Below the pieces are notes generated by a model. That model did no database searches. It saw only the letters and a list, made by a program, of their open reading frames with translations, and was not told the origin of the DNA. From JAHCHG01 sp038246645 (lineage in GTDB: Bacteria; Acidobacteriota; Blastocatellia; Pyrinomonadales; Pyrinomonadaceae), in contig JBBRVS010000016.1 of NCBI GenBank assembly GCA_038246645.1, positions 1 to 43,546 on the forward strand: a stretch of DNA of 43,546 nucleotides, given 5' to 3'. Positions within the stretch are counted from its first letter, which is position 1, and every line of letters starts with the position of its first letter. Positions 32,630 to 40,683 of the stretch are shown here, piece by piece. The translations under genes and the position numbers were made by a program.

Positions 32630-32833
32630 ATGAACGGAAAAGAACGAAAAAACATTCGCGCCGGAATGCGCGTGGCGATTGTCTTAAAACAAAACCAGCG
32701 GACAGGAAAAAGGACGATCGGAACAGTTAAGGATCTATTGACCAATTCGCCAAATCATCCGCACGGCATAAAAGTGCGCCTGACCGACGGGCAGGTCGGA
32801 CGCGTGCAGGAAATTTTGACTGATGAAGATTAA
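32630..32833 (+). CDS. ywbE: YwbE family protein (DUF2196)
   Basis: 67 residues, complete. It matches the small, one-domain YwbE family end to end: IRAGMRVAIVLKQNQRTGK, then GTVKDLLTNSPNHPHGIKVRL, then GQVGRVQEI. The fold is a small basic beta barrel like a KOW/S1 element, suggesting nucleic-acid binding, but no function is known. ATG start after an AT-rich leader that includes one arm of the recF repeat. Confidence 0.9.
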   Translation: MNGKERKNIRAGMRVAIVLKQNQRTGKRTIGTVKDLLTNSPNHPHGIKVRLTDGQVGRVQEILTDED

Positions 32834-33083
32834 AAAGTAACCACTTTATCAATTGGCGTGCGGCTTTAGCTGACGGATAATTTAGAAATTAAATCAAGGC
32901 TTTAACCGAATTTACTAAAAACAATCAATCATCCTTAGAGCTTCAGCTAAAACATTAAGGAACTTTTTAATATCTTAAATTCGGCTTGTATCTAAAGCCT
33001 TGAAACCTCTGCATTAATCATGCCACGCGCTAAAGCGGCGGGGCAATTTATTTTCCGGATTCAAAGATTGTTTAGAGAAAATT

Positions 33084-34766
33084 ATGAAAAATTTATACAA
33101 ACTTTTGTTGGGCATTTTACCGGTAATTTTATTTGCAAATGTCATTTTTGCACAACGCGAACTCGGCGTGCGACCGACCGATACGGGCGGACCTTTGATG
33201 CCCGAACAGGCGGCGTATGACGTGAAAAATTACGATATTTCGGCGCGTGTTTTTCCCGATAAAAAAGCGATTTCCGGCGAAACTGTTATTACGGCAAACA
33301 TCATTTCGCCGACGAATGTTTTTGTCGTTGATCTCGATACGCCGTATGAAGTTTCGTTTGCCGCTCTGGTCGAAGGTTTTGACGCGCCGAAAGCTCTGAA
33401 ATTCGAACGCCGGACGGGGAAAATCTGGATCTGGTTTCCGATGACCAAACAGCCGGGCGAACAGGTAAAAGTCGCCGTCAGATACGCGGGAGTTCCGCGT
33501 CTTGCGCCGCGTGCGCCGTGGGTCGGCGGTTTTATGTGGGAAAAAACGGCGGACGGTTCGGATTGGATCGTCAATGCCCAACAAAACGACGGCGCAGACC
33601 TCTGGTATCCGAGCAAAGATCATCCGTCGGATGAAGCCGATTCGGTTTCCCTGCATATCACTGTTCCGAATAATTTATATGTCGCGGCAAACGGCAAACT
33701 GCAAACGATCAATGAAAACGAAGAAGATACGCGCACATTTAATTGGCAGATGTCCAATCCGATCAATAATTACAACGTCGTTTTAAATATCGCGCCGTAC
33801 AAACTCGTCGAGCAGAATTATAAAAGCATTGCGGGCGAAACTTTCCCGATAATTTTTTACGCTCTGCCGGAAAGCGCGGAAAAGGCGAAGGACATCGTCA
33901 GTCAAACGGCGAAATTTCTTGATTTTTACGAAAAATATCTCGGACCGTATCCGTATCGCGCGGAAAAACTCGGCATTGCCGAAACGCCTCATTTGGGAAT
34001 GGAACATTCGACCGTAATCGCTTACGGCAACAAATTTAAGAACAACGAACACGGTTTCGACGGTTTGATGCTTCACGAACTCGGACACGAATGGTGGGGA
34101 AATCTCGTGACCGCTTCGGATTGGCGCGATTTCTGGCTGCACGAAGGTTTTCAATCTTTTATGGACACGCTTTATCTCGAAGAAATCAAAGGCAAGGAAG
34201 TTTATCTGAATGCGATGAAGGCGCGGGCGAAAAATACGCGAAATATGCAGCCGGTCGCGCCGCGTGAATCAAAGATCGCGTATCAGGTTTATATGGCTGA
34301 ACCCGATTATCTAAAGAGCGACGGCGACATTTACGGCAAAGGCGCGGTCATTCTGCACACGCTGCGCTATCTGATCGGCGACGAGGCGTTTTTCCGCGCA
34401 CTTCGCCGAATGGCTTATCCGATAAAAGAATCGGAAAAGATCACGAGCGGCGCGCAAAACCGTTTTGCGACGACCGATGATTTCAAACAAATTGCCGAAG
34501 AAGAATCGAAAATGGAGCTGGATTGGTTTTTTGAAGTTTATCTGCGCCAGCCGAAACTGCCGCGTCTTGTTTTTAAAGCAAATGGCGACAAGATCGAAAT
34601 AGCCTGGGAAACGCCCGATAATCTGCCGTTTCCTATGCCGGTTGAAATTGAAACAAATGGCAAAACGCAAAAGATCGAAATGAAAAACGGCAAAGCTGAA
34701 ATCAGTTGGGACGGGAAAAATATGCCTGTGTTTGATAAAAACGGCTGGATTTTGAAGGCGAATTAA
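33084..34766 (+). CDS. Secreted M1 family metallopeptidase
   Basis: 560 residues. Signal peptide (1-23, ending VIFAQ), an M1 N-terminal beta domain (about 40-230), substrate motif GMEHST (about 306, the GxMEN equivalent), zinc motif HELGHEWWGN (about 330) and the third ligand in LHEGFQSFMDT 18 residues on. The C-terminal domain is short (about 440-560), ending in a beta-rich segment, unlike the long helical domain of the LTA4H-type paralog at 25904. Probably a periplasmic or surface peptidase. ATG with GAGA upstream. Confidence 0.92.
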   Translation: MKNLYKLLLGILPVILFANVIFAQRELGVRPTDTGGPLMPEQAAYDVKNYDISARVFPDKKAISGETVITANIISPTNVFVVDLDTPYEVSFAALVEGFDAPKALKFERRTGKIWIWFPMTKQPGEQVKVAVRYAGVPRLAPRAPWVGGFMWEKTADGSDWIVNAQQNDGADLWYPSKDHPSDEADSVSLHITVPNNLYVAANGKLQTINENEEDTRTFNWQMSNPINNYNVVLNIAPYKLVEQNYKSIAGETFPIIFYALPESAEKAKDIVSQTAKFLDFYEKYLGPYPYRAEKLGIAETPHLGMEHSTVIAYGNKFKNNEHGFDGLMLHELGHEWWGNLVTASDWRDFWLHEGFQSFMDTLYLEEIKGKEVYLNAMKARAKNTRNMQPVAPRESKIAYQVYMAEPDYLKSDGDIYGKGAVILHTLRYLIGDEAFFRALRRMAYPIKESEKITSGAQNRFATTDDFKQIAEEESKMELDWFFEVYLRQPKLPRLVFKANGDKIEIAWETPDNLPFPMPVEIETNGKTQKIEMKNGKAEISWDGKNMPVFDKNGWILKAN

Positions 34767-34778
34767 ATTTTTTTAACT

Positions 34779-34863
34779 ATTTGCCCACGAATGAACACAA
34801 ATTTTCGCGAATTAAAGAAAGATAAAATAATTCGTGCTGATTCGTGCAAATTCGTGGGCAAAT
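34779..34863. repeat. Palindrome of GCCCACGAAT / ATTCGTGGGC units
   Basis: ATTTGCCCACGAATGAACAC (from 34779) and TTCGCGAATTA are mirrored by TAATTCGTGCTGATTCGTGC and ATTCGTGGGCAAAT (to 34863). It lies just after the M1 peptidase stop. The rest of the gap to 34993 holds the leader of the E1 gene, with AGGA near the start codon. Confidence 0.75.
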
Positions 34864-34993
34864 ATTTTTGCTTTAATCATCGAGATGAATTTTAGAAAAA
34901 TTTTGTGAAATTGCTCACTTTTGCCATCTTTGATAAATTATAACTTACCTTTTTAATTTAATAATTTTTATTTATCACAGGAACTTATCAAAA

Positions 34994-37327
34994 ATGGCAA
35001 CAGCAACAAAGAAATCCGATACTGCAAAAACGAATAATAAGACGGCAGCGGCTAAAAGAAAAACGGCAAAACCGACAAATGCCGAAGAAAAAACGGTGAA
35101 GACGGCGCAAGCCGACGGGGCGAGCGGTGTGAAAAAATCGCAGCAAACCGCCGAATCGGCGAAACCGGAAACGCCGGCGAAAAAAGCCGTCAAAAAAACC
35201 GCTCCGGCAAAATCAGCGGCGAAAAAATCCGACAAATATCACGGTCTGGACGAAAAAACGCTGGTCGGAATTTACCGCACGATGTATCTGTCGCGGCGCG
35301 TTGACGACAAGGAGATTCAGCTCAAAGGGCAGAACAAAATCTTTTTCCAGATTTCCGGCGCCGGACACGAAGCTATTTTAACGGCGGCGGCTTTGGCGAT
35401 GAAACCGGCTTACGATTGGTTTTTTCCGTATTACCGCGACCGCGCGCTGATGCTCGGGCTCGGAATGACGGCGCAGGAAATGCTCTATTCGGCGGTCGGT
35501 GCGGAAATCGATCCGAATTCACACGGTCGGCAGATGCCTTCGCACTGGGGACACAAGGATTTGAATGTTCCGTCGCAGTCGAGCTGCACGGGAACGCAGG
35601 CGCTCCACGCGGTCGGCGCGGCGGAAGCGGCGTATCGCGCAACACTTGTCGAAAGTCTGCAAGAAAAAATCGTCGGCTTTAAAGGCGATGAAGTCGTTTA
35701 TATGTCGGTCGGCGACGGCACGACGAGCGAAGGCGAATGGTGGGAAGCTCTCAACACGGCTTGCAATCTGAAATTGCCCGTGATCTTTGTCGTTGAAGAC
35801 AACGGTTACGCCATTTCCACTCCGGTCGAAGTCGGCACGGCGGGCGGCGATATTTCAAAACTCGTTGCCGGTTTTCCGAATCTTTTAATCCAAAAATGCG
35901 ACGGCACGAATCCGCTCGAAAGTTACGAAACTTTTAAAAAAGCGGTCGAGTATTGCCGCGCCAGAAAAGGTGCGGCGTTTGTTCACGCCAAAGTTGTCAG
36001 ACCGTATTCACATTCACTTTCCGATGATGAAAAACTCTATCGCCCCGAAGAAGAACGCCAAAAGGACGCGGAAATCGACCCGATCAAAACCTACGCCGAA
36101 TTTTTGATGACCGAAGGTATCGCTTCATCGGAAGATTTGGAAAAACTGCGAAAGGAAGTTGATAAGGAAGTCAACGAAGCCGCCGATATTGCGATTGTTA
36201 CGCCGCAGCCACCACCCGAATCAGCCTTGCGAAATGTCTTTTCGCCCGATGTTGATCCGACGAGCAAGGATTTCGACACCGAAACGGGCGCGGAGCTTTC
36301 CGGCAACGCGGGAACGATGGTTGATTTAATCAATCGCTGTCTGCACGAGGAAATGAAGCGCGACGAGCGAATCGTCATCTTCGGCGAAGATGTCGCGGAT
36401 TGTTCGCGCGAGGAATATCTGGAAACCGTCAAAGGCAAAGGCGGCGTTTTCAAAGTAACGGCAAATCTGCAAAGGGAATTCGGCTCGGCGCGTGTTTTCA
36501 ATTCGCCGCTGGCGGAAGCCAATATCATCGGTCGCGCCGTCGGGATGGCGATTCGGAATTTAAAACCCGTCGTTGAAATTCAGTTTTTCGATTACATTTT
36601 CCCGGCGTTTCACCAGATCAGAAACGAAGTTGCGGTAACGCGCTGGCGTTCGGACGGCGACACGAAATGTCCGATGGTGATGCGCGTTCCGGTCGGCGGA
36701 TATTTAAAGGGCGGCGCGGTTTATCATTCGCAATCCGGCACGACGCTTTTTTCGCACACGCCCGGACTGATGATCGTTTACCCGTCAAACGCGCTCGATG
36801 CCAACGGACTTTTGCGAACCTCGATTCGCTGTGATGATCCGGTTTTGTTTCTCGAACATAAACATCTCTATCGTCAGGTGTACAACAAATCGCAGTATCC
36901 TTCGTCGGAATTTATGATTCCATTCGGCAAGGCGAAAAAGGTGCGCGAAGGCTCGGACGTAACAATCGTAACCTTCGGTGCACTCGTTCACCGCTCTACG
37001 GAAGCGGCGAAACGGCTTGAAAAAGCAGGCGTTTCGGTTGAAATTCTCGATCTTCGCACGCTCGTTCCGTACGATTGGGAAGCGATTGCGGAAAGCGTCA
37101 AAAAGACAAACCGCGTCATCGTCGCGCACGAAGATCCGCTCTCTTACGGCTACGGCGCAGAGATCGCGGCGCGGATTTCCGATGAATTATTCGAATACCT
37201 GGACGCGCCCGTTAGACGCGTCGGCGCAACCGACACATTCGTCGGCTACGCTCCGCAATTAGAAGATTTCATTCTGCCGCAGATCGAAGATGTCGAAAAG
37301 GCTCTGCACGATTTGATGAAGTATTAG
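34994..37327 (+). CDS. Fused E1 alpha/beta 2-oxo-acid dehydrogenase
   Basis: 777 residues in which both thiamine-diphosphate E1 subunits are joined; decarboxylates a 2-oxo acid (pyruvate or branched-chain) and passes the acyl group to E2. Residues 1-80 are a Lys/Ala/Thr-rich disordered tail like histone H1. The alpha part (about 85-410) has the ThDP motif GDGTTSEGEWW ... VVEDNGYAIS (about 240-273). The beta part (about 440-777) has FGEDVA, PVVEIQFFDYIFPAFHQI, and YGAEIAARI. Sequence style favours the branched-chain type, but this is not decisive. No E2/E3 genes are nearby. Its last 14 codons recur at 39034-39078, beyond an AT-rich island. Confidence 0.92.
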   Translation: MATATKKSDTAKTNNKTAAAKRKTAKPTNAEEKTVKTAQADGASGVKKSQQTAESAKPETPAKKAVKKTAPAKSAAKKSDKYHGLDEKTLVGIYRTMYLSRRVDDKEIQLKGQNKIFFQISGAGHEAILTAAALAMKPAYDWFFPYYRDRALMLGLGMTAQEMLYSAVGAEIDPNSHGRQMPSHWGHKDLNVPSQSSCTGTQALHAVGAAEAAYRATLVESLQEKIVGFKGDEVVYMSVGDGTTSEGEWWEALNTACNLKLPVIFVVEDNGYAISTPVEVGTAGGDISKLVAGFPNLLIQKCDGTNPLESYETFKKAVEYCRARKGAAFVHAKVVRPYSHSLSDDEKLYRPEEERQKDAEIDPIKTYAEFLMTEGIASSEDLEKLRKEVDKEVNEAADIAIVTPQPPPESALRNVFSPDVDPTSKDFDTETGAELSGNAGTMVDLINRCLHEEMKRDERIVIFGEDVADCSREEYLETVKGKGGVFKVTANLQREFGSARVFNSPLAEANIIGRAVGMAIRNLKPVVEIQFFDYIFPAFHQIRNEVAVTRWRSDGDTKCPMVMRVPVGGYLKGGAVYHSQSGTTLFSHTPGLMIVYPSNALDANGLLRTSIRCDDPVLFLEHKHLYRQVYNKSQYPSSEFMIPFGKAKKVREGSDVTIVTFGALVHRSTEAAKRLEKAGVSVEILDLRTLVPYDWEAIAESVKKTNRVIVAHEDPLSYGYGAEIAARISDELFEYLDAPVRRVGATDTFVGYAPQLEDFILPQIEDVEKALHDLMKY
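37286..37320 (+). repeat. Left copy of 35-bp direct repeat (3' end of E1 gene)
   Basis: Identical to 39034-39068 over 35 bases (GAAGATGTCGAAAAGGCTCT and onward). It encodes the end of E1 (EDVEKALHDLMK). The paired copy continues in the same frame through Lys-Tyr to a different stop codon. Confidence 0.95.
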
Positions 37328-37376
37328 AGTAAAAAATGACTAGATAAGTGATTCAACCAGAAATATGGAGGAAAAT

Positions 37377-38672
37377 ATGTCAAAACAACTTGTATTTCTT
37401 TTGTTATGTGTGCTGAGTCTTGGAACATTAAATGAAATATACAGTCAGATAAAAGTAACCTCAGAAACTAAGTTATTTCCAAGGAATTTCAATGGAGTTG
37501 ACCCAGTTATATTGTCCAATAATTTATATGCCTTATTGCAACAAGAAAAAACGACAGGAAAGTTAGTTCAATCAATCGAAAGTAGATTGAAGAATCAAAA
37601 AGTTTATGGAGATTTAACAACAGACGACCTTTTCGCTTTTGTGCCGGAGCATTCTGAATATGTATCTGGTTCTAAAAAAGGAGATGTTTTGTCAGTTTTT
37701 AGCGGAAATCTCTACCGTCTTATGCACTCAGATGACTTTCCTGAACCTAAGATAGTGAGAGTGAAAGGCTGTGGGATAGGTAGCGGGATAGGAGGGAGCA
37801 AAGACGTTTTATCGGAAAAAGATTTGGTAACCGAATATGACTCAAACGTGTCTCCTCAATCTATTTGGAAACAAGGTTTAATTCACTTAAAAACAACAAT
37901 AAATGACGATTTAAATCCGCGAGACTACAAAGGCGTAAAGGGAACTTTATGCAATGAAAGCGAGTTCTTTATTCCCTCACCACAATTTCATTTTGAGTTG
38001 GGGTTTGTGAATCCACAACCATTTCGTCTATTAAATGTTTCGCATAATGCATTCTGGTTTGATTCTTATAAGTATCAACATGTAAGTGGAGCAGGCATTG
38101 TAGCATGGAATCCTGAGTGGAAATGGAAATATTCTGAAAGACCGGAAACAAAGGTTCCGGTTTTCATAGCTAAATTAGTGCCACCTTATTTCAAACGCGA
38201 ATCACTAACGAAAAAAGATATTGTTGAAGGAAAGAATCATAATGCTATTCGGAATATAATCTACATTGAATTGGTTTCGATATGGTTGGTTTCTAAAGAA
38301 ACAGGGGAAGTTATCTCAAAGGATGGATATGAGGCAAACCCAGTAATTGCAAACTACTCACAGAAAAAAGAGTACAAGACTTTAGTTGAATCATCCAAAG
38401 TGATTTCTCAATCTTCTCCATTACGTTTTATCTCTAAGCCACAGCCTCGTTATAGCGAAATTGCAAAGCAGAAAAAAGTTAGTGGAAATGTTCTATTGAA
38501 AGTAGCATTTTTGTCTAGTGGAGAAATAGGAGGGATTTCTCCTATGAGCGATTTACCAAATGAAATAATAGAAGAGGCAATTAAAGCAGCACGAAAAATT
38601 CGATTTGAACCAGCAAAGAGAAATGGAGTCCCATATACAGTTGTTATGACAATTACATACACAATCCCTTAA
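37377..38672 (+). CDS. AT-rich secreted protein with C-terminal TonB_C domain
   Basis: 431 residues from ATG 37377, which has GGAGG five bases upstream; the ATG at 37365 lies before this ribosome site and is less likely. Signal peptide (1-24, ending EIYSQ), a long region of about 300 residues of no known family (GVDPVILSNNLYALLQQEKT, conspicuous Phe/Trp/Tyr), then a TonB_C domain (about 355-431: FISKPQPRYSEIAKQKKVSG, KIRFEPAKRNGVPY). Codon use and composition are visibly more AT-rich than in both neighbours. It lies inside the island bounded by copies of the E1 gene end, so lateral transfer is likely. Function unknown. Confidence 0.75.
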   Translation: MSKQLVFLLLCVLSLGTLNEIYSQIKVTSETKLFPRNFNGVDPVILSNNLYALLQQEKTTGKLVQSIESRLKNQKVYGDLTTDDLFAFVPEHSEYVSGSKKGDVLSVFSGNLYRLMHSDDFPEPKIVRVKGCGIGSGIGGSKDVLSEKDLVTEYDSNVSPQSIWKQGLIHLKTTINDDLNPRDYKGVKGTLCNESEFFIPSPQFHFELGFVNPQPFRLLNVSHNAFWFDSYKYQHVSGAGIVAWNPEWKWKYSERPETKVPVFIAKLVPPYFKRESLTKKDIVEGKNHNAIRNIIYIELVSIWLVSKETGEVISKDGYEANPVIANYSQKKEYKTLVESSKVISQSSPLRFISKPQPRYSEIAKQKKVSGNVLLKVAFLSSGEIGGISPMSDLPNEIIEEAIKAARKIRFEPAKRNGVPYTVVMTITYTIP

Positions 38673-38728
38673 ATATAAAATGACAAAAAGAGATTTTCTG
38701 AAAATTGGGGCGGTGAGATAATTTTAAG

Positions 38729-38986
38729 ATGGATTCCCGATACAAAATAGAAATTTTAAATTTTAAGAGAATATGTGGAAATAAATATCGCCTCGTTCTT
38801 AAAATTGAAGATACCGAACTGGATTATAATGTCAATATCATTGACAGCGACGGAATTTTCAGTGTCGAAATGCCTGATGAACTCGGACTTTTGCTGTGAG
38901 AATTTCCGATGTCGCACAAAGAAATAGTCAATGCAGTAAAACCTATCTATGACGAGCTTTTTGACAAACAACTCCAAGCGGCTTGA
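38729..38986 (+). pseudogene. Small gene interrupted by an in-frame TGA
   Basis: Reading from ATG 38729 gives 85 sense codons (MDSRYKIEILNFKRICGN and onward), broken only by TGA at codon 57 (38897-38899). The same frame continues (EFPMSHKEIVNAVKPIYDEL) to TGA at 38984. A CGA-to-TGA change would explain it. The mildly charged beta-then-helix layout resembles small accessory proteins of toxin or defence loci, but no family is recognised. It lies in the AT-rich island after the TonB_C gene. Confidence 0.5.
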
Positions 38987-39033
38987 GGAATTATCTAATA
39001 AAGAATAGAAAATTTAATTTTTTTTAGAAAATT

Positions 39034-39078
39034 GAAGATGTCGAAAAGGCTCTGCACGATTTGATGAAATATTGATGA
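39034..39078 (+). pseudogene. Detached copy of the last 14 codons of the E1 gene
   Basis: Reads IEDVEKALHDLMKY and stop, as the intact gene ends at 37327. Thirty-five bases are identical (39034-39068). Differences beyond are silent: Ile ATT for ATC just before, Lys AAA for AAG, and stop TGA for TAG. No further E1 sequence precedes it. It marks the right edge of the AT-rich island. Confidence 0.85.
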
Positions 39079-39198
39079 ATTTTGAAAAAGCGTATATTAT
39101 TTACGATACGTTCGGGCGATTGTTGTCGAAACGATGCCGGCGATAATCAAAAAGCCTTTCCAAAAAGCATCGAGATATTTGACACAGGAGAATCCGAT

Positions 39199-39417
39199 AT
39201 GAGAAAAATGATTGCTAAACTGCTGCTCGTATTAATAGTTACCATATCGCTTGGCGGTATTGTTGCGGCGGCGGATAATGCGGTACATAATGAGAAATAT
39301 CAATCAGTCTGCGTTGATTCAAACGGAAAAGCTATTCAATCGAAGGATTGCGATCCGGCAAATTGCGGCTGTTTATTTCACGAAATCGGACGTTTTATCA
39401 AAGAAATGTTCGAATAA
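39199..39417 (+). CDS. Small secreted Cys-containing peptide
   Basis: 72 residues from ATG 39199, which has AGGAG nine bases upstream; the frame extends 39 codons further up only from a TTG. A signal peptide (1-23, LLLVLIVTISLGGIVAAA) leaves a mature peptide of about 49 residues with four cysteines (SVCVD, KDCD, CGC), suited to two disulfides. An acidic/amphipathic C-terminus HEIGRFIKEMFE follows. No family recognised; could be a small envelope, signalling or antagonistic peptide. It lies just beyond the E1-end copy and ends 52 bases before a terminator. Confidence 0.55.
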   Translation: MRKMIAKLLLVLIVTISLGGIVAAADNAVHNEKYQSVCVDSNGKAIQSKDCDPANCGCLFHEIGRFIKEMFE

Positions 39418-39469
39418 AAATTACGCTGAATCTTGTGTGACTTGCAGTAAAGGTCTTCCCAAAAAAATT

Positions 39470-39502
39470 AAAAGTCTGAAGTTTTTTAACTTCGGACTTT
39501 TT
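39470..39502 (+). terminator. Intrinsic terminator after the small peptide gene
   Basis: Stem AAAAGTCTGAAGTT with AACTTCGGACTTTT (one G-T pair), a four-base loop and a T-run. A second, tighter hairpin follows (GGGAACTG/CAGTTCCC, 39514-39538). The rest of 39539-39685 shows nothing recognisable. Confidence 0.8.
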
Positions 39503-39685
39503 TCTGTTTGTAAGGGAACTGCTTCCCAACAGTTCCCTTCCTTTGTGTGACTTAAAGGTTTGAATCCGGCAAAAGCCGAATTCGTCCAATAGTTTTTCAA
39601 AGGAAAATTCTTTTTGCATCAATTATTTAACAAACCGCATTTTTTCAACATTAAATAGTTTTTTATCTCGAATGAACAGAAACAC

Positions 39686-40504
39686 TTAATTTTTGACTTT
39701 GTTAATTTTTTGATAAATGCCGGTGGCGAGTCTTTCGGCGAAACCTTCGTCAACGAGTTGATGATTTGCTTTCCCCGATTCCCAGCGGTAGAAACCGAAG
39801 GCTTTTGAAAGATCGCCAAGGAGCGTCATTCCGCACATCTTCAAATAGGCTTTGGCAATTTCTTTGACGGCAGTTTCACGCGCAATTTTCTTTGCCATTT
39901 CCTTCGGAAAACGCGCTTCGGGCAGAGTCCAGATGTATGTAAATTTCGGTTGATAAAGAACTTCCTGCGGAATAACTTTTAATGTGCGCTGCAATTTTTC
40001 GAGTTCTTTGGTCAGACTTGCACGGTTTTCGATCTTTGCTTCGTCGCGCAGATCGGACGTGCCCATTTCCCATTCCTTTCGCAAAACTTTTAAAATCTTG
40101 TTGGCATCTTCGGAAAAATGCACTTTTTCCTCTTTTTTCGGCACGCCCCAAATCGCATTAAAAACAGGAACAAGGCGCGGCGCGACAAACATTGCGCGAC
40201 CTTTGCAAAGTTTTCCGTAATAAACTTTTCCGCGCATCATCACTTCGTCTTTTAATGTCCAAGCCAGACTGCATTCGTAATCCTTCTGCACATTGCGCGG
40301 CGTGTGCGCGTCGCGTCTGCCGCAAACTGCAACATAAACGCTCGGCAGAGCGGTGCGCGAATCGGTCAAAGTCAGGCAAAATCCCAAATCTTCAATCATC
40401 GCTTCGACTTGTTCGGGTTTTTCAATCTTCAAAACTTCCTCGCGCCGCCATTTTTTATCGCGGTATTGCTCGATTTCTTCGGGCAGTTCAGTAATTTTGC
40501 TCAA
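39686..40504 (-). CDS. Possible AlkZ-related (winged-helix) protein
   Basis: 272 residues. The start is TTG 40504, supported by a GAGG site nine bases upstream and by the conserved-looking beginning. Helix-rich with several charged segments: DKKWRREEVLKIEKPEQVEAM, GTSDLRDEAKIENRASLTKELEKLQRTLKVIPQ, and FTYIWTLPEARFPKE. The pattern suggests tandem winged helices like the AlkZ/YcaQ DNA-glycosylase superfamily; this is by eye and uncertain. A central piece (YYGKLCKGRAMFVAPRLVPVF) is unfamiliar. Neighbours give no functional clue. Confidence 0.45.
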   Translation of the reverse strand: MSKITELPEEIEQYRDKKWRREEVLKIEKPEQVEAMIEDLGFCLTLTDSRTALPSVYVAVCGRRDAHTPRNVQKDYECSLAWTLKDEVMMRGKVYYGKLCKGRAMFVAPRLVPVFNAIWGVPKKEEKVHFSEDANKILKVLRKEWEMGTSDLRDEAKIENRASLTKELEKLQRTLKVIPQEVLYQPKFTYIWTLPEARFPKEMAKKIARETAVKEIAKAYLKMCGMTLLGDLSKAFGFYRWESGKANHQLVDEGFAERLATGIYQKINKVKN

Positions 40505-40574
40505 AATATTTGACCTCGAAAGTTTTTAAAGCGTGTTTTATGATATGAAAAATTGAGCATAAAAAGAAATGAAA

Positions 40575-40680
40575 GTCAGAACCATCTGCGGTAGCGGATG
40601 GTTGAAGATTAATTTTTGAGATGTCGGTAAATGTTTCGAAACTCTGCGTTAAACCATCCGCTACCGCAGATGGTTCTGAC
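40575..40680. repeat. 29-bp inverted repeat downstream of nrfA
   Basis: GTCAGAACCATCTGCGGTAG at 40575 begins a 29-base arm that is perfectly complementary to 40652-40680. Each arm itself contains a smaller palindrome (ACCATC...GATGGT). It abuts the nrfA stop codon (40684) and fills the gap to the divergent upstream gene. Confidence 0.9.
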
Positions 40681-40683
40681 CTT

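Noticed and set aside
38680..38721. 13-residue frame MTKRDFLKIGAVR resembling the start of a Tat signal
   Set aside because: It stops after 13 codons with no following protein in any frame; at most it is a remnant, too short to call.
37328..39033. Prophage remnant explanation for the island
   Set aside because: No integrase, capsid, lysis or repressor gene is visible; only one secreted-protein gene and one broken gene.
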